From NCBI GenBank assembly GCA_905211675.1, contig CAJMBP010000060.1:1-8507 (forward strand): DNA of 8,507 nucleotides. Direction: 5' to 3'. The notes below the pieces were generated by a model. The model worked only from the letters and a program-made list of their open reading frames with translations, searched no databases and had not been told where the DNA came from. This DNA comes from an uncultured Oscillospiraceae bacterium (GTDB lineage: Bacteria > Bacillota > Clostridia > Oscillospirales > Acutalibacteraceae). Both the position numbers and the translations under genes were made by a program. Every line of letters starts with the position of its first letter. Position 1 is the first letter of the stretch. Below, one piece after another: positions 1 to 7,806 of the stretch.

Positions 1-16
1 CGTTTGAGGCTGTTTT

Positions 17-2626
17 TTAAAGCGATTTGTTTATTACCTTAAATTTCAATTTGTATCTGTCCTCTTCAAGTCGGCTCGCAGGATGCAGCACCGTCAAAGC
101 ACCGCAAGCCGAGCTTTCTGCTTTTGTTTCGTATGCCGCAACAACCTTATATGTAAGCCTTGATTTATGAGAGTCGCTGTAATCGCCGTCAATAAATTCA
201 CAGTCGTCGGTAACTCCCAACAGTTTATAATCGCTGTCGTTATTTTCGGCACGCCAGATTTCAAAACGGCTGTTACCGGTAAATTCCCAGCTTAAAGCCA
301 CACCGTTTTTTGTGTAGCGTGAAACAAGATTTTTTACGGTATCGCGTTTGTTTACCGCCTTAAAACCGCTTAATATGTATTCACTGCCCTTTTGCGTTTC
401 AAAGGTGATAAAACAACCGTCACGGTAAATATCAACGGCTTTACCGTCACAAGTGACGGTTACATTGCCGAAGCCCTCGTAACGCAGTCTTAAGGTGCCG
501 CCGCTTTCTGATTTTATTTTGCAATACTTTACTGTTGAGTCGGCAAAATCGCAGTCTACAGTAAAGTTTCCGCGCGCTTTTAAGCCTTTAAACGATATAT
601 TTTTCCAACTATCGGGAATTGACGGTAAAAGCGAAATATAGCCCTCGTGACTTTGCAAAACCATTTCGGTCATACCGGCAGTCGCACCGAAATTTCCGTC
701 AATTTGGAACGGCGGGTGCACATCCCAAAGGTTCGGATAGGTGCGTTCACGCAATAAATTTTGCAAAAGCATATATGCGTGATTGCCGTCACCCACACGC
801 GCCCATGCATTAAGGCGGTGTGCAAGCGCCCAACCGGTAGATTTATCGCCGCGCATTTGAAGCGTAAGCTTGGCGCTGTCAAGCCATGCGGGTGTGCTGT
901 GCGTAATTGTACTTCCGGGTGTAAGAGCCACTAACTGCGAAATATGGCGGTGATTTGCCTCGCCTATTTCACCGTAAAAATGCTCCTCATCGTATTCTTT
1001 GATTTGACCGCTGTAACCGATTTGTATAGGCCCGTAACCGTCAAGCTGTTGCCTTTCGGTTTCGGTTACGCCGTCATTTACACCGAGCAACTCGGAGCAT
1101 TTTAAATCGTCAACCGCGTTCTCGTATATAAATTGCTGGTCAAAAGCACAACCCACCGTAAGCCAATACTGCTGATGCTCATGCGCATGAACCCATGTGC
1201 CCGAAAGTATCTGTTCTGGTGAGGCGGAGAAAGCGCATAAATATCTGCCGTCATATTCCTTTACGCACTTGGTAAGCAGTTTTGACATGCCGTGAATTGC
1301 GGGATACGAGTATTCGCGCAATACTGTTTCATCTCGGGTGAAATCGTAATAGTCCCAAAACATTTTTGCAGTCATACCGCCTGTGCCGGGCCCCGAATGC
1401 GTATGCTTGTCCATTCCGTCAACTTGATACATCCAAGCGCCTGTGCCGATTATCCAACCGCATTCGCCCTTTTCTTCTACATAGTTTTCGGGATTCATCT
1501 CTTTAACCCATCTTGACGCATTAACCTCGGCCTGTTCACGGTAATTTTTCCAATAATCCGCATAAGCCGAAAATGTTTCGGCAAGATTTGTGTTAAAGGC
1601 GGGCCAATAGTTCATCTGCACATTTATGTTATGCCAAAAGCCGCAACTCCACGGCGATTTGTCATGCACCGTCCACACGCCCTGAAGCGAAGCGGGCGGA
1701 GTGCCTTTTCTTGAAGATGATACAAGCAAATGCCTGCCGTAGGCATAGTAAAGCTCTTCAAGGTAGGGCTCGCTGTTGCCGCTTTTGTAGGATTCGAGCA
1801 GCTGCTCGGTGCTTCTGCCGTCATCTGCACCGCCAAGGTCAAAGCTAACCCTGCCTATCAAAGCGGTGTAGTCGGCAATGTGTCTTTTATAAAGAGAATT
1901 CCAACCCAAGGACATGGCATTTTTCAGGCAATTTACAACCGACTCGTGCGGGTCATCACCCAAAGCCTTGTGACAACCGTCTTTAAATACTTCGGGACAA
2001 AGCTTGTATGAGGTGTCGAGCGTATAAAGCAAAGTGGCCTCGGCGGCGCCGCTTACGCATAATTTTTCGCCGTCGCTTTTAACCGCTCCGTCGGTTAAAA
2101 TACCCAGCCTTGCTTCATAAACAAGTTCTCTTGAAGGCAGTGTGCCGCGCATTACAAGCGCGCCGTCTTGAATCTTTATTTCACCCGTTCTTCCGCCCTC
2201 ATCAATAGGGCGCTTATCAAGATACGGAATAAAAAGCCGCACATCAAAATCAACCGTTCCGCCCGTTGCGGTTATTTTATACGCAAAAACTTTATCGGGA
2301 TAACTCGCAAAAGCCTCACGGCTTATATTTACGCAGTCGGCTTGATACTCAGAATACACTACCCCCTTGTCAAGTGACAGACCGCGCTCATAATTTTTAA
2401 CACTATTGCATTTAAAATCTATATAATACTCACCGAAGTTTGTTACCCCGCCCTGCATGTAATTATTTGCAAATGTATTTGTTGTAAACTGAATGCGCTC
2501 ACAAATTTCACCTCCGAAAACACTAGCCCCGAAATATCCGTTGCCGACAGGCAGTGAATATTTTTCCCAGCCTTCATCTGTGCTTTCCGCAGGTGAAAAA
2601 TACCTCATTATAAGCTGTTTTTTCAT
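17..2626 (-). CDS. GH95 family alpha-L-fucosidase with C-terminal FN3-like domain
   Basis: An exo-glycosidase expected to remove terminal alpha-L-fucose (some GH95 members prefer L-galactose) from oligosaccharides by inversion. From the chosen ATG it has 869 residues. The N-terminal GH95 beta domain starts with the typical WEKYSLPVGNGYFG segment near residue 20. The (alpha/alpha)6 catalytic part carries HNINVQMNYWPA (likely catalytic-base asparagines N333 and N335), SASPEQ with the likely carboxylate E471, and HPPFQIDGNFG with D643. Residues about 763-846 look like a fibronectin type III domain (VALSWEF, FEIWRA, YKVVAAY). No signal peptide is visible, so it probably acts in the cytoplasm on imported glycans. 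The reading frame stays open up to a TTG at 2638, but that codon lies within about 10 nt of the predicted transcript start. ATG 2626 has GGTG 6 nt upstream and is preferred; ATG 2608 is a second possibility. SPEQ instead of the usual SPEN suggests a divergent subfamily. Family is certain; substrate is inferred. Confidence 0.93.
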   Translation of the reverse strand: MKKQLIMRYFSPAESTDEGWEKYSLPVGNGYFGASVFGGEICERIQFTTNTFANNYMQGGVTNFGEYYIDFKCNSVKNYERGLSLDKGVVYSEYQADCVNISREAFASYPDKVFAYKITATGGTVDFDVRLFIPYLDKRPIDEGGRTGEIKIQDGALVMRGTLPSRELVYEARLGILTDGAVKSDGEKLCVSGAAEATLLYTLDTSYKLCPEVFKDGCHKALGDDPHESVVNCLKNAMSLGWNSLYKRHIADYTALIGRVSFDLGGADDGRSTEQLLESYKSGNSEPYLEELYYAYGRHLLVSSSRKGTPPASLQGVWTVHDKSPWSCGFWHNINVQMNYWPAFNTNLAETFSAYADYWKNYREQAEVNASRWVKEMNPENYVEEKGECGWIIGTGAWMYQVDGMDKHTHSGPGTGGMTAKMFWDYYDFTRDETVLREYSYPAIHGMSKLLTKCVKEYDGRYLCAFSASPEQILSGTWVHAHEHQQYWLTVGCAFDQQFIYENAVDDLKCSELLGVNDGVTETERQQLDGYGPIQIGYSGQIKEYDEEHFYGEIGEANHRHISQLVALTPGSTITHSTPAWLDSAKLTLQMRGDKSTGWALAHRLNAWARVGDGNHAYMLLQNLLRERTYPNLWDVHPPFQIDGNFGATAGMTEMVLQSHEGYISLLPSIPDSWKNISFKGLKARGNFTVDCDFADSTVKYCKIKSESGGTLRLRYEGFGNVTVTCDGKAVDIYRDGCFITFETQKGSEYILSGFKAVNKRDTVKNLVSRYTKNGVALSWEFTGNSRFEIWRAENNDSDYKLLGVTDDCEFIDGDYSDSHKSRLTYKVVAAYETKAESSACGALTVLHPASRLEEDRYKLKFKVINKSL

Positions 2627-2652
2627 TTTTAACACCAACTGTTTTTTGTTTT

Positions 2653-2680
2653 ATTATATAATAAGTATTATGCTTTTCAA
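2653..2680 (-). promoter_or_regulatory. Promoter of the GH95 fucosidase gene
   Basis: On the minus strand TTGAAA (2680-2675) and a perfect TATAAT (2658-2653) are separated by 16 nt. Transcription would start near 2646 and leave a leader of about 20 nt before ATG 2626. This argues against the TTG at 2638 as start. The -35 box lies directly after the T-tract of the upstream terminator. I see no obvious catabolite-repression (cre) site or operator palindrome here. Confidence 0.7.
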
Positions 2681-2681
2681 C

Positions 2682-2713
2682 AAAAAAGGAAGATGCTTTC
2701 AAAACATCTTCCT
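2682..2713 (-). terminator. Rho-independent terminator of the small surface-protein gene
   Basis: Read on the minus strand, AGGAAGATG (2713-2705) and CATCTTCCT (2695-2687) form a perfect 9-bp stem around a 9-nt loop. A T-run (2687-2682) follows. It begins about 22 nt after the stop codon of the gene at 2736-3326 and insulates the fucosidase promoter just beyond it. Confidence 0.9.
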
Positions 2714-2735
2714 GAATTTGAGTATTAAACCAAAA

Positions 2736-3326
2736 TTATTTTGAATAAACTTTTTTTACTCCGAAACCGAAAGCGACAACTGCAAGCATAATTACAACAG
2801 CATAAACGGCTGTTATATCGCTTGTTTGAGGAGCCGAGACAGAAGAATCGGCGCTGCTGTCAACCAACGGGTCGGTAACAACCGAACCGTAGTTTGCACA
2901 AATGATAACAGAAGTCTTAAGCTTCAGGGTTACCTGAGCCTTATCAAGACCGCCGCTTACAATTTCATAATCTGTGCCTTCAACGGCAGGCTCAACCTTT
3001 GTGGTTGACGCAAGCTTTAAAGCGGAATTCAAATTGATTATGCCTGATTTAACGGGAGCAGAAACGCCCTCAACGGTTGAAACAACCTTGTAAACGCTCC
3101 AGCTTTTAAAGGTGTCTTTCTTGTCGTCGTCAACCTTTACGGTAATAGACGAGTCAACATTGACGGTGTATTCAACATCGGGCTTACCGCTAAAATCAAC
3201 ATATTCGGATTTTCTGATTTTAACAGTAATTTTTTCGGATGCCGAGGGACTCTCTGCCGCAAAAGCAGTAACAGACAAACAGAAAACCATAACTATGCTG
3301 AGAAACAGTGATATTAACTTTTTCAT
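2736..3326 (-). CDS. Small secreted protein with PQTSD-type sorting tail
   Basis: A 196-residue surface protein of unknown specific role. It begins with a classic signal peptide: MKKL, a hydrophobic core, and probable cleavage after AFA at residue 23. Cys16 is inside the hydrophobic core and lacks a lipobox, so it is not a lipoprotein. Residues about 30-150 are beta-rich and Lys/Asp/Val/Thr-rich. The pattern TFKSWSVYKVV followed later by VTLKLKTSVIICANY is loosely reminiscent of InlB B-repeat-like domains; this is a weak inference. A Ser/Asp/Val linker (155-164) leads to APQTSD (165-170), a hydrophobic segment (about 172-190) and a KKVYSK tail. This is the architecture of sortase substrates, though the usual LPxTG leucine is alanine. 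If no sortase accepts it, it would stay membrane-anchored. The start has GGAGG (3339-3335) 8 nt upstream. It is monocistronic, with its own promoter and terminator, and divergent from prfC. Confidence 0.88.
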   Translation of the reverse strand: MKKLISLFLSIVMVFCLSVTAFAAESPSASEKITVKIRKSEYVDFSGKPDVEYTVNVDSSITVKVDDDKKDTFKSWSVYKVVSTVEGVSAPVKSGIINLNSALKLASTTKVEPAVEGTDYEIVSGGLDKAQVTLKLKTSVIICANYGSVVTDPLVDSSADSSVSAPQTSDITAVYAVVIMLAVVAFGFGVKKVYSK

Positions 3327-3351
3327 CGTAAAAACCTCCGTAAATTAAATA

Positions 3352-3367
3352 ATAAGTAACTACTTAT
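3352..3367. promoter_or_regulatory. 16-bp palindrome at the transcription start, candidate operator
   Basis: ATAAGTA (3352-3358) and TACTTAT (3361-3367) form a perfect 7-bp inverted repeat with a 2-bp spacer. It sits immediately downstream of the -10 box of the surface-protein gene and covers the expected +1 near 3366. That is where a dimeric repressor would block initiation. The regulator is not identifiable from this window. Confidence 0.5.
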
Positions 3368-3372
3368 ACATC

Positions 3373-3401
3373 ATTATAGACTATTTTTTTTTAAATGTAA
3401 A
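3373..3401 (-). promoter_or_regulatory. Promoter of the small surface-protein gene
   Basis: Minus-strand TTTACA (3401-3396) and a perfect TATAAT (3378-3373) are separated by exactly 17 nt. Transcription from about 3366 gives a leader of about 40 nt that carries the GGAGG ribosome binding site. The A/T tracts at 3402-3427 lie between this promoter and the divergent prfC promoter and could act as UP-elements. Confidence 0.8.
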
Positions 3402-3427
3402 GAATTTTTTTAAATTTTTTATTTTTC

Positions 3428-3456
3428 TTGATACCGAATACATTTTGTGGTAAACT
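3428..3456 (+). promoter_or_regulatory. Promoter of prfC and the dehydrogenase gene
   Basis: TTGATA (3428-3433), a 17-nt spacer and TAAACT (3451-3456) preceded by TGn (3448-3450) form a sigma-A-type promoter with an extended -10. The TTG of this -35 box is also the first in-frame start-like codon upstream of prfC. It therefore cannot be the translation start if this promoter is used. Confidence 0.75.
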
Positions 3457-3487
3457 TTATAAGACATTAATCTTAGGGAGTAATACT

Positions 3488-5077
3488 GTGGATTTGAAGG
3501 AAGAAATTAACAGACGGCGAACCTTTGCAATTATTTCACACCCCGACGCGGGTAAAACAACACTTACCGAAAAACTGCTTCTTTACGGAGGCGCAATACA
3601 GACAGCAGGTTCCGTTAAAGGCAAGGCAACCGCAAAGCACGCGGTGTCCGACTGGATGGAGCTTGAAAAGCAGCGCGGTATTTCCATAACCTCGTCTGTA
3701 ATGCAGTTTGAATATGAGGGCTACTGTATAAATATTCTTGATACCCCCGGTCACCAAGACTTTTCGGAAGATACCTACCGCACGCTTATGGCGGCCGACA
3801 GCGTTGTCATGGTAATTGACGCGGCAAAGGGTATTGAGCCTCAGACCAGAAAGCTGTTTAAGGTAACGGCAATGCGGCACATCCCGATTTTTACATTCAT
3901 AAACAAGCTTGACCGTGAAGCGCGCGACCCGTTCGAGCTTTTAGACCAGCTTGAAAAGGAATTCGGCATAGGCACCTACCCCGTAAACTGGCCCATAGGC
4001 TGCGGTGCCGATTTTAAAGGCGTATTTGACCGCGACCGCAGACAGATTATGACCTTTAACGAATTTCACCGAGGTCAGGACAGATTGCAGGCCGTCGAAT
4101 GTGATATAACCGATACTGAAAAATTAGATGAGCTTATAGGCGAATATTCACGCCGCGACCTTGTTGACCAGATTGAACTGCTTGACGGTGCCAGCTTTGA
4201 TTTTGACATTGAAAAGGTGCGTTGCGGCAAGCTCACCCCTGTTTTCTTCGGTTCTGCTCTTACCAACTTCGGTGTTGAGCCGTTTTTGGAAAACTTTTTA
4301 AAAATGACAACCGCTCCGCTTGCACGACACACGCGAGAGGGCGAAGTTGTACCCGAAAGCGAGAATTTTTCGGCGTTTGTATTTAAAATTCAGGCAAATA
4401 TGAACAAGGCGCATCGCGACCGAATGACCTTTTTGCGTATTTGCTCGGGCAAATTTGAGCGCGACAAAGAGTATTATCATGTTCAGGGCAAAAAGAGCTT
4501 GCGGCTTTCTCAACCTCAACAGCTTATGGCAGACAATCGTCAGATTGTAAACGAAGCGTACGCAGGCGATATTATAGGCGTTTTCGACCCGGGTATATTC
4601 TCTATAGGCGACACCGTATGTGATGTGAAGCATAAGGTCGAATTTGAAGGCATACCCACCTTTGCGCCCGAGCATTTTGCTGTTATTGAGCACAAAGACA
4701 GTCTTAAACGCAAGCAGTTTGTAAAGGGTGTAGAGCAAATAGCACAGGAAGGTGCCATACAGATTTTTCACGAGCCTAATACAGGTATGGAGCGAGTAAT
4801 TGTGGGTGTTGTCGGCGTTTTGCAGTTTGAGGTGCTCGAACACCGACTGAAAAGCGAATACAATGTTGATGTTATACGAAGCAATTTACCGTATCAGTTT
4901 ATTCGCTGGATAGGCAATGACGAAATTGATGTCGGCAAGCTTAATCTTACCTCCGACACAAAATGGGTGCAGGATTTTAAGGGAAACAACCTGCTGATAT
5001 TTACAAGCGATTGGAACATTAACTGGGCGCTCGAAAAGAACGAGGGGCTTATACTTGAAGATTTTAATAAAAATTAA
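3488..5077 (+). CDS. prfC: Peptide chain release factor 3
   Basis: A translational GTPase of the elongation-factor-G-like superfamily. It removes release factors RF1/RF2 from the ribosome after peptide release. From the GTG at 3488 it has 529 residues, the same length as E. coli RF3. The G domain shows the P-loop SHPDAGKT (17-24), the switch I/II region with QRGIS and DTPGHQDFSEDTYRTL (DTPGH at 85-89), and NKLD (139-142). The middle and C-terminal domains are full length and unbroken. The GTG is chosen because AGGGAG (3475-3480) lies 7 nt upstream and because the protein then begins like known RF3 (short lead, then RRTFAIISHPDAGKTT). The open frame reaches back to a TTG at 3428, but that is the -35 box. 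It is first in a two-gene unit with the dehydrogenase that starts 12 nt after its stop. Confidence 0.97.
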   Translation: MDLKEEINRRRTFAIISHPDAGKTTLTEKLLLYGGAIQTAGSVKGKATAKHAVSDWMELEKQRGISITSSVMQFEYEGYCINILDTPGHQDFSEDTYRTLMAADSVVMVIDAAKGIEPQTRKLFKVTAMRHIPIFTFINKLDREARDPFELLDQLEKEFGIGTYPVNWPIGCGADFKGVFDRDRRQIMTFNEFHRGQDRLQAVECDITDTEKLDELIGEYSRRDLVDQIELLDGASFDFDIEKVRCGKLTPVFFGSALTNFGVEPFLENFLKMTTAPLARHTREGEVVPESENFSAFVFKIQANMNKAHRDRMTFLRICSGKFERDKEYYHVQGKKSLRLSQPQQLMADNRQIVNEAYAGDIIGVFDPGIFSIGDTVCDVKHKVEFEGIPTFAPEHFAVIEHKDSLKRKQFVKGVEQIAQEGAIQIFHEPNTGMERVIVGVVGVLQFEVLEHRLKSEYNVDVIRSNLPYQFIRWIGNDEIDVGKLNLTSDTKWVQDFKGNNLLIFTSDWNINWALEKNEGLILEDFNKN

Positions 5078-5089
5078 GGCGGTGTTATT

Positions 5090-5848
5090 ATGAACATAGC
5101 AGTAGTAACAGGTGCGTCGTCGGGTCTTGGACGTGAATATGCAAAGGTGTTATACGAATCACGCACCGACCTTGACGAAATTTGGGTTATAGCGCGTCGA
5201 GAGGACAGATTGCAGGAGTTGCAGTCAGAGCTTGGCAGTACGGTAATACCCGTGGCTTTTGACATAACCGACAGCAATTCGGTAGAAGAATATGTTAAGC
5301 GGTTAAAGGAAAAGCAAGCTACCGTAAAACTGCTTATAAATAATGCAGGTTTCGGCAAGCTCGGAAATTTTGACGAATTATCACTGCAAGATAATACGCG
5401 TATGGTGCGGCTTAACTGTGAAGCGCTTACCGCTATTACAGCCGCAACATTACCGTTTATGAACGAACACAGCGAAATCATAAACAGCTGTTCAATAGCG
5501 TCTTTTGCGCCGAATACCCGTATGGCGGTTTACTCGTCAACCAAGGCTTATGTTATGAGCCTTTCAAGAGCGTTGCGCGCCGAATTAAAGCCGCGCAAAA
5601 TAAATGTGCTTGCAGTCTGCCCCGGCCCCATGAGCACAGAGTTTTTGGCGATTGCTAACATTGAAAGGGGCTCAAGCAAAACCTTTGACACTCTGCCGAG
5701 GGTTAATCCGCACATAATGGCGGTAAAATCACTCAACGCCTCGAAAAAAGGCAAGGCGGTTTATACCAATCGACTGTTCTATAAGTTTTACCGATTGCTT
5801 GCAAAAATATTGCCGCACTCACTTGTAATGAAAATGTGCGGCACCTGA
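5090..5848 (+). CDS. Short-chain dehydrogenase/reductase (classical SDR)
   Basis: A 252-residue NAD(P)-dependent oxidoreductase with a Rossmann fold; its substrate cannot be read from the sequence. It shows the classical SDR signature in order: TGASSGLG (7-14) for the dinucleotide, ARRE with Arg36/Arg37 after the second beta strand (suggesting NADPH), NNAG (84-87), N109, S135, and YSSTK with catalytic Y148 and K152, then PGP (178-180). The C-terminal part is basic with hydrophobic stretches (about 223-248), as in the DltE/COG0300-like group. The start has AAGGCGGTG, which overlaps the prfC stop, and a 12-nt intergenic gap, so it is probably co-transcribed with prfC. No functional link with RF3 is evident. 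The unit ends at the strong hairpin at 5869-5898. Confidence 0.92.
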   Translation: MNIAVVTGASSGLGREYAKVLYESRTDLDEIWVIARREDRLQELQSELGSTVIPVAFDITDSNSVEEYVKRLKEKQATVKLLINNAGFGKLGNFDELSLQDNTRMVRLNCEALTAITAATLPFMNEHSEIINSCSIASFAPNTRMAVYSSTKAYVMSLSRALRAELKPRKINVLAVCPGPMSTEFLAIANIERGSSKTFDTLPRVNPHIMAVKSLNASKKGKAVYTNRLFYKFYRLLAKILPHSLVMKMCGT

Positions 5849-5868
5849 ATAAAGCAATACAAAAATTT

Positions 5869-5905
5869 AACCCCGATTGCATTTCGGCAATCGGGGTTGT
5901 TTTTA
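5869..5905. terminator. Hairpin terminator shared by convergent SDR and fucI genes
   Basis: AACCCCGATTGC (5869-5880) and GCAATCGGGGTT (5887-5898) form a perfect 12-bp stem with a 6-nt loop. On the plus strand GTTTTT follows; on the minus strand TTAAATTTTT follows (5870-5861). It lies 20 nt after the dehydrogenase stop and 20 nt after the fucI stop, so it can end both converging transcripts. Confidence 0.93.
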
Positions 5906-5918
5906 TCTAATTATTATA

Positions 5919-7754
5919 TTAGTATTTCTTGTAAAGCGGGCCGTAAGCCTGACAAGCGCGGTAATCCTGACCCTCTTTATCCATACCGAAGGCGTTCCAT
6001 GCGGCAGGACGGAAAATATCGCTTTCGGGCACATTGTGCATACTTACGGGAATACGAAGCATTGAGCACATTGTTATAAGGTCTGCACCTATGTGACCGT
6101 AGCTGATAGCGCCGTGGTTAGCACCCCAGTTTTGCATAACCTCATAAGCGGTTTTAAACGGAGAGCCCTCTTTTCCGTCGCAACGCGGAGCAAACCATGT
6201 GCAGGGCCATGTCGGGTTGGTGCGTTCCATAAGTTTGTCTGATACATCATCAGGCAGATTAACCGTCCAACCCTCAACAATTTGAAGCACGGGGCCTAAG
6301 CCTTTAACAAGGTTAAGTCTGATCATAGTGCAGGGCATTTCTGCCTTGGTGGTGTAATGGCTTGAGAAACCGCCGCCGCGGAAGTTGTCAAAGCCTGCTT
6401 CGCACCAAACGGTAGCGTCGGTCATCTTCTTGATGTCTTCGTCGGTAACTTCCCACCATTTTTTCATTACGGCGTTGCCGTTTTCGTCGGTGCATTCGCC
6501 GCAGGCGTCAAGGCAGGCAGCGCCCGAATTGAGCAGATGTATAATGCCGTTTGACTGTTTTGCGTTGCCCTCGAGCTTATAACCCGTTACACGCTCGGTA
6601 GCCTCGCCCGACCAGTATGTACGAACATCGGCAAAAATTTGCGCGCGGTGTGTAAGCAGACGCATAAACAGCATACCAAGGCCGTTAAGCACATCGTTTT
6701 CGGTAGCAAGCGTATACGGCTCACGCGCACCCTCGTAATCAAAGGTTGACGAAAGGAATGCTTCTGGGTAGTCGCAGTTCGGCCAGTGGTCGGTCCACTG
6801 ACGCTGACCCTGAAATCCGCCGGCAATAGCGTTGTGACCCAATTTTTCTTCTTCAAAGCCATCGGGCAAATTTTCGTTTCCGCACATAAGGTCTTTGATT
6901 ATGCAGTACATTTTAACGGTGAATTCCCACTGCTTTTCTTTTTCTTCGGGAGTAAACTTAATGCGGCGCTCTTCACCCAAAAATTCAACCGATTCGGGGT
7001 TGTCGTCGCGGCCTTCCTTGCAGTGTTCTTTTGTCCACGCAAGGGCTTTTTGATACTCCTCTTGGTTGTAAATACCCTCTTCCATACGGCGCAGAATTTC
7101 AACCTCGTCAACCGACTCAACGCGCATACCGAGGTATGCCTCCATAAAGTCTTGGTCAATGATTGAGCCTGCAATACCCATGCACTGCGAGCCTATCTGC
7201 AAATACGATTTACCGCGCATTGTAGCAACAGCAATTGCCGCGCGGCCGAAACGCAAAAGCTTTTCTTTTACATCCTCGGGAATTTCGGTAACCTGATCAC
7301 GGTCCTGAACCTCATGACCGTAAATGCCGAAGGCAGGCAGGCCCTTTTGCGCGTGAGCCGCTAAAACCGCAGCCAAATAAACTGCACCCGGGCGTTCTGT
7401 GCCATTGAAACCCCAAACACCCTTTATGGTATGTGGATCCATATCCATTGTTTCGGAACCGTAGCACCAGCAAGGCGTTACAGAAAGTGTAATGTCAACG
7501 CCCTCTTTTTTAAACTTGTCGGCGCAAGCCGCAGTTTCGGGCACACGGCCTATGCTTGAATCAGCCATAACCACCTTTACAGGTTCGCCGTTTGAATAAA
7601 AAAGATTTTCTTCAAACAGTTTTTTTGCGGCATTTGCCATTGCCATTACCTGATCCTCAAGGCTTTCACGCAGCTTCATAGGACCGCGTCTGCCGTCAAT
7701 AATCGGTCTGATACCGATTACGGGGTATTCGCCTCTAAATCTTGATTTGCTCAT
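5919..7754 (-). CDS. fucI: L-fucose isomerase
   Basis: Cytoplasmic Mn2+-dependent ketol isomerase that converts L-fucose to L-fuculose (also D-arabinose to D-ribulose), the first step of fucose catabolism. From ATG 7754 it has 611 residues, slightly longer than the 591 of E. coli FucI. The family pattern is clear throughout: PVIGIRPIIDGRRG at the N-terminus, WGFNGTERPGAVYLAA, GGFQGQRQWTDHWP, and the C-terminal GMDKEGQDYRACQAYGPLYKKY. The three metal/active-site residues are in place: E352 (ATENDVLNG), D376 (IFADVRTYW, with the same 24-residue spacing as E337/D361 in E. coli) and H547 (WGANHG). The frame is open to 7826, but that extension overlaps the gtrA-like gene. ATG 7754 has AAGGAG (7770-7765) 10 nt upstream and gives the normal FucI start. 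It follows the gtrA-like gene by 52 nt. No fuculokinase, fuculose-phosphate aldolase or regulator is next to it in the window. Confidence 0.97.
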   Translation of the reverse strand: MSKSRFRGEYPVIGIRPIIDGRRGPMKLRESLEDQVMAMANAAKKLFEENLFYSNGEPVKVVMADSSIGRVPETAACADKFKKEGVDITLSVTPCWCYGSETMDMDPHTIKGVWGFNGTERPGAVYLAAVLAAHAQKGLPAFGIYGHEVQDRDQVTEIPEDVKEKLLRFGRAAIAVATMRGKSYLQIGSQCMGIAGSIIDQDFMEAYLGMRVESVDEVEILRRMEEGIYNQEEYQKALAWTKEHCKEGRDDNPESVEFLGEERRIKFTPEEKEKQWEFTVKMYCIIKDLMCGNENLPDGFEEEKLGHNAIAGGFQGQRQWTDHWPNCDYPEAFLSSTFDYEGAREPYTLATENDVLNGLGMLFMRLLTHRAQIFADVRTYWSGEATERVTGYKLEGNAKQSNGIIHLLNSGAACLDACGECTDENGNAVMKKWWEVTDEDIKKMTDATVWCEAGFDNFRGGGFSSHYTTKAEMPCTMIRLNLVKGLGPVLQIVEGWTVNLPDDVSDKLMERTNPTWPCTWFAPRCDGKEGSPFKTAYEVMQNWGANHGAISYGHIGADLITMCSMLRIPVSMHNVPESDIFRPAAWNAFGMDKEGQDYRACQAYGPLYKKY

Positions 7755-7789
7755 AATATTACAACTCCTTTTAAAAAAATTTAAAACAA

Positions 7790-7805
7790 AATCTTCTGAC
7801 AGATT
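7790..7805 (-). terminator. Weak hairpin between the gtrA-like gene and fucI
   Basis: On the minus strand AATCT and AGATT form a 5-bp A/T-rich stem around a 6-nt loop, followed by TTGTTTT. It lies just after the stop codon at 7807. It is too weak for a confident terminator but could partly attenuate read-through into fucI. Confidence 0.25.
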
Positions 7806-7806
7806 A

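Noticed and set aside
2736..3326. Lipoprotein reading of the small secreted protein because of Cys16
   Set aside because: The cysteine is inside the hydrophobic core of the signal peptide without a lipobox, whereas AFA-A at 21-24 is a good signal peptidase I site.
3428..3487. N-terminal extension of prfC from TTG 3428
   Set aside because: The TTG is part of the -35 box of the likely promoter. The GTG at 3488 has a good ribosome binding site and gives exactly the usual RF3 length.
4298..4843. 181-codon open frame on the minus strand inside prfC
   Set aside because: It lies wholly within the well-supported prfC gene and its translation (Leu/Tyr/Cys-rich with no recognisable domain) looks like an antisense shadow.
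6786..7166. 126-codon plus-strand frame inside fucI
   Set aside because: It is fully antisense to conserved FucI coding sequence, and its Phe-rich translation reflects Lys/Glu codons on the other strand.
7769..7786. TTTTAAA-AAAA-TTTAAAA inverted repeat upstream of fucI
   Set aside because: It is low-complexity A/T sequence overlapping the ribosome binding site and is likely by chance in such a base composition.
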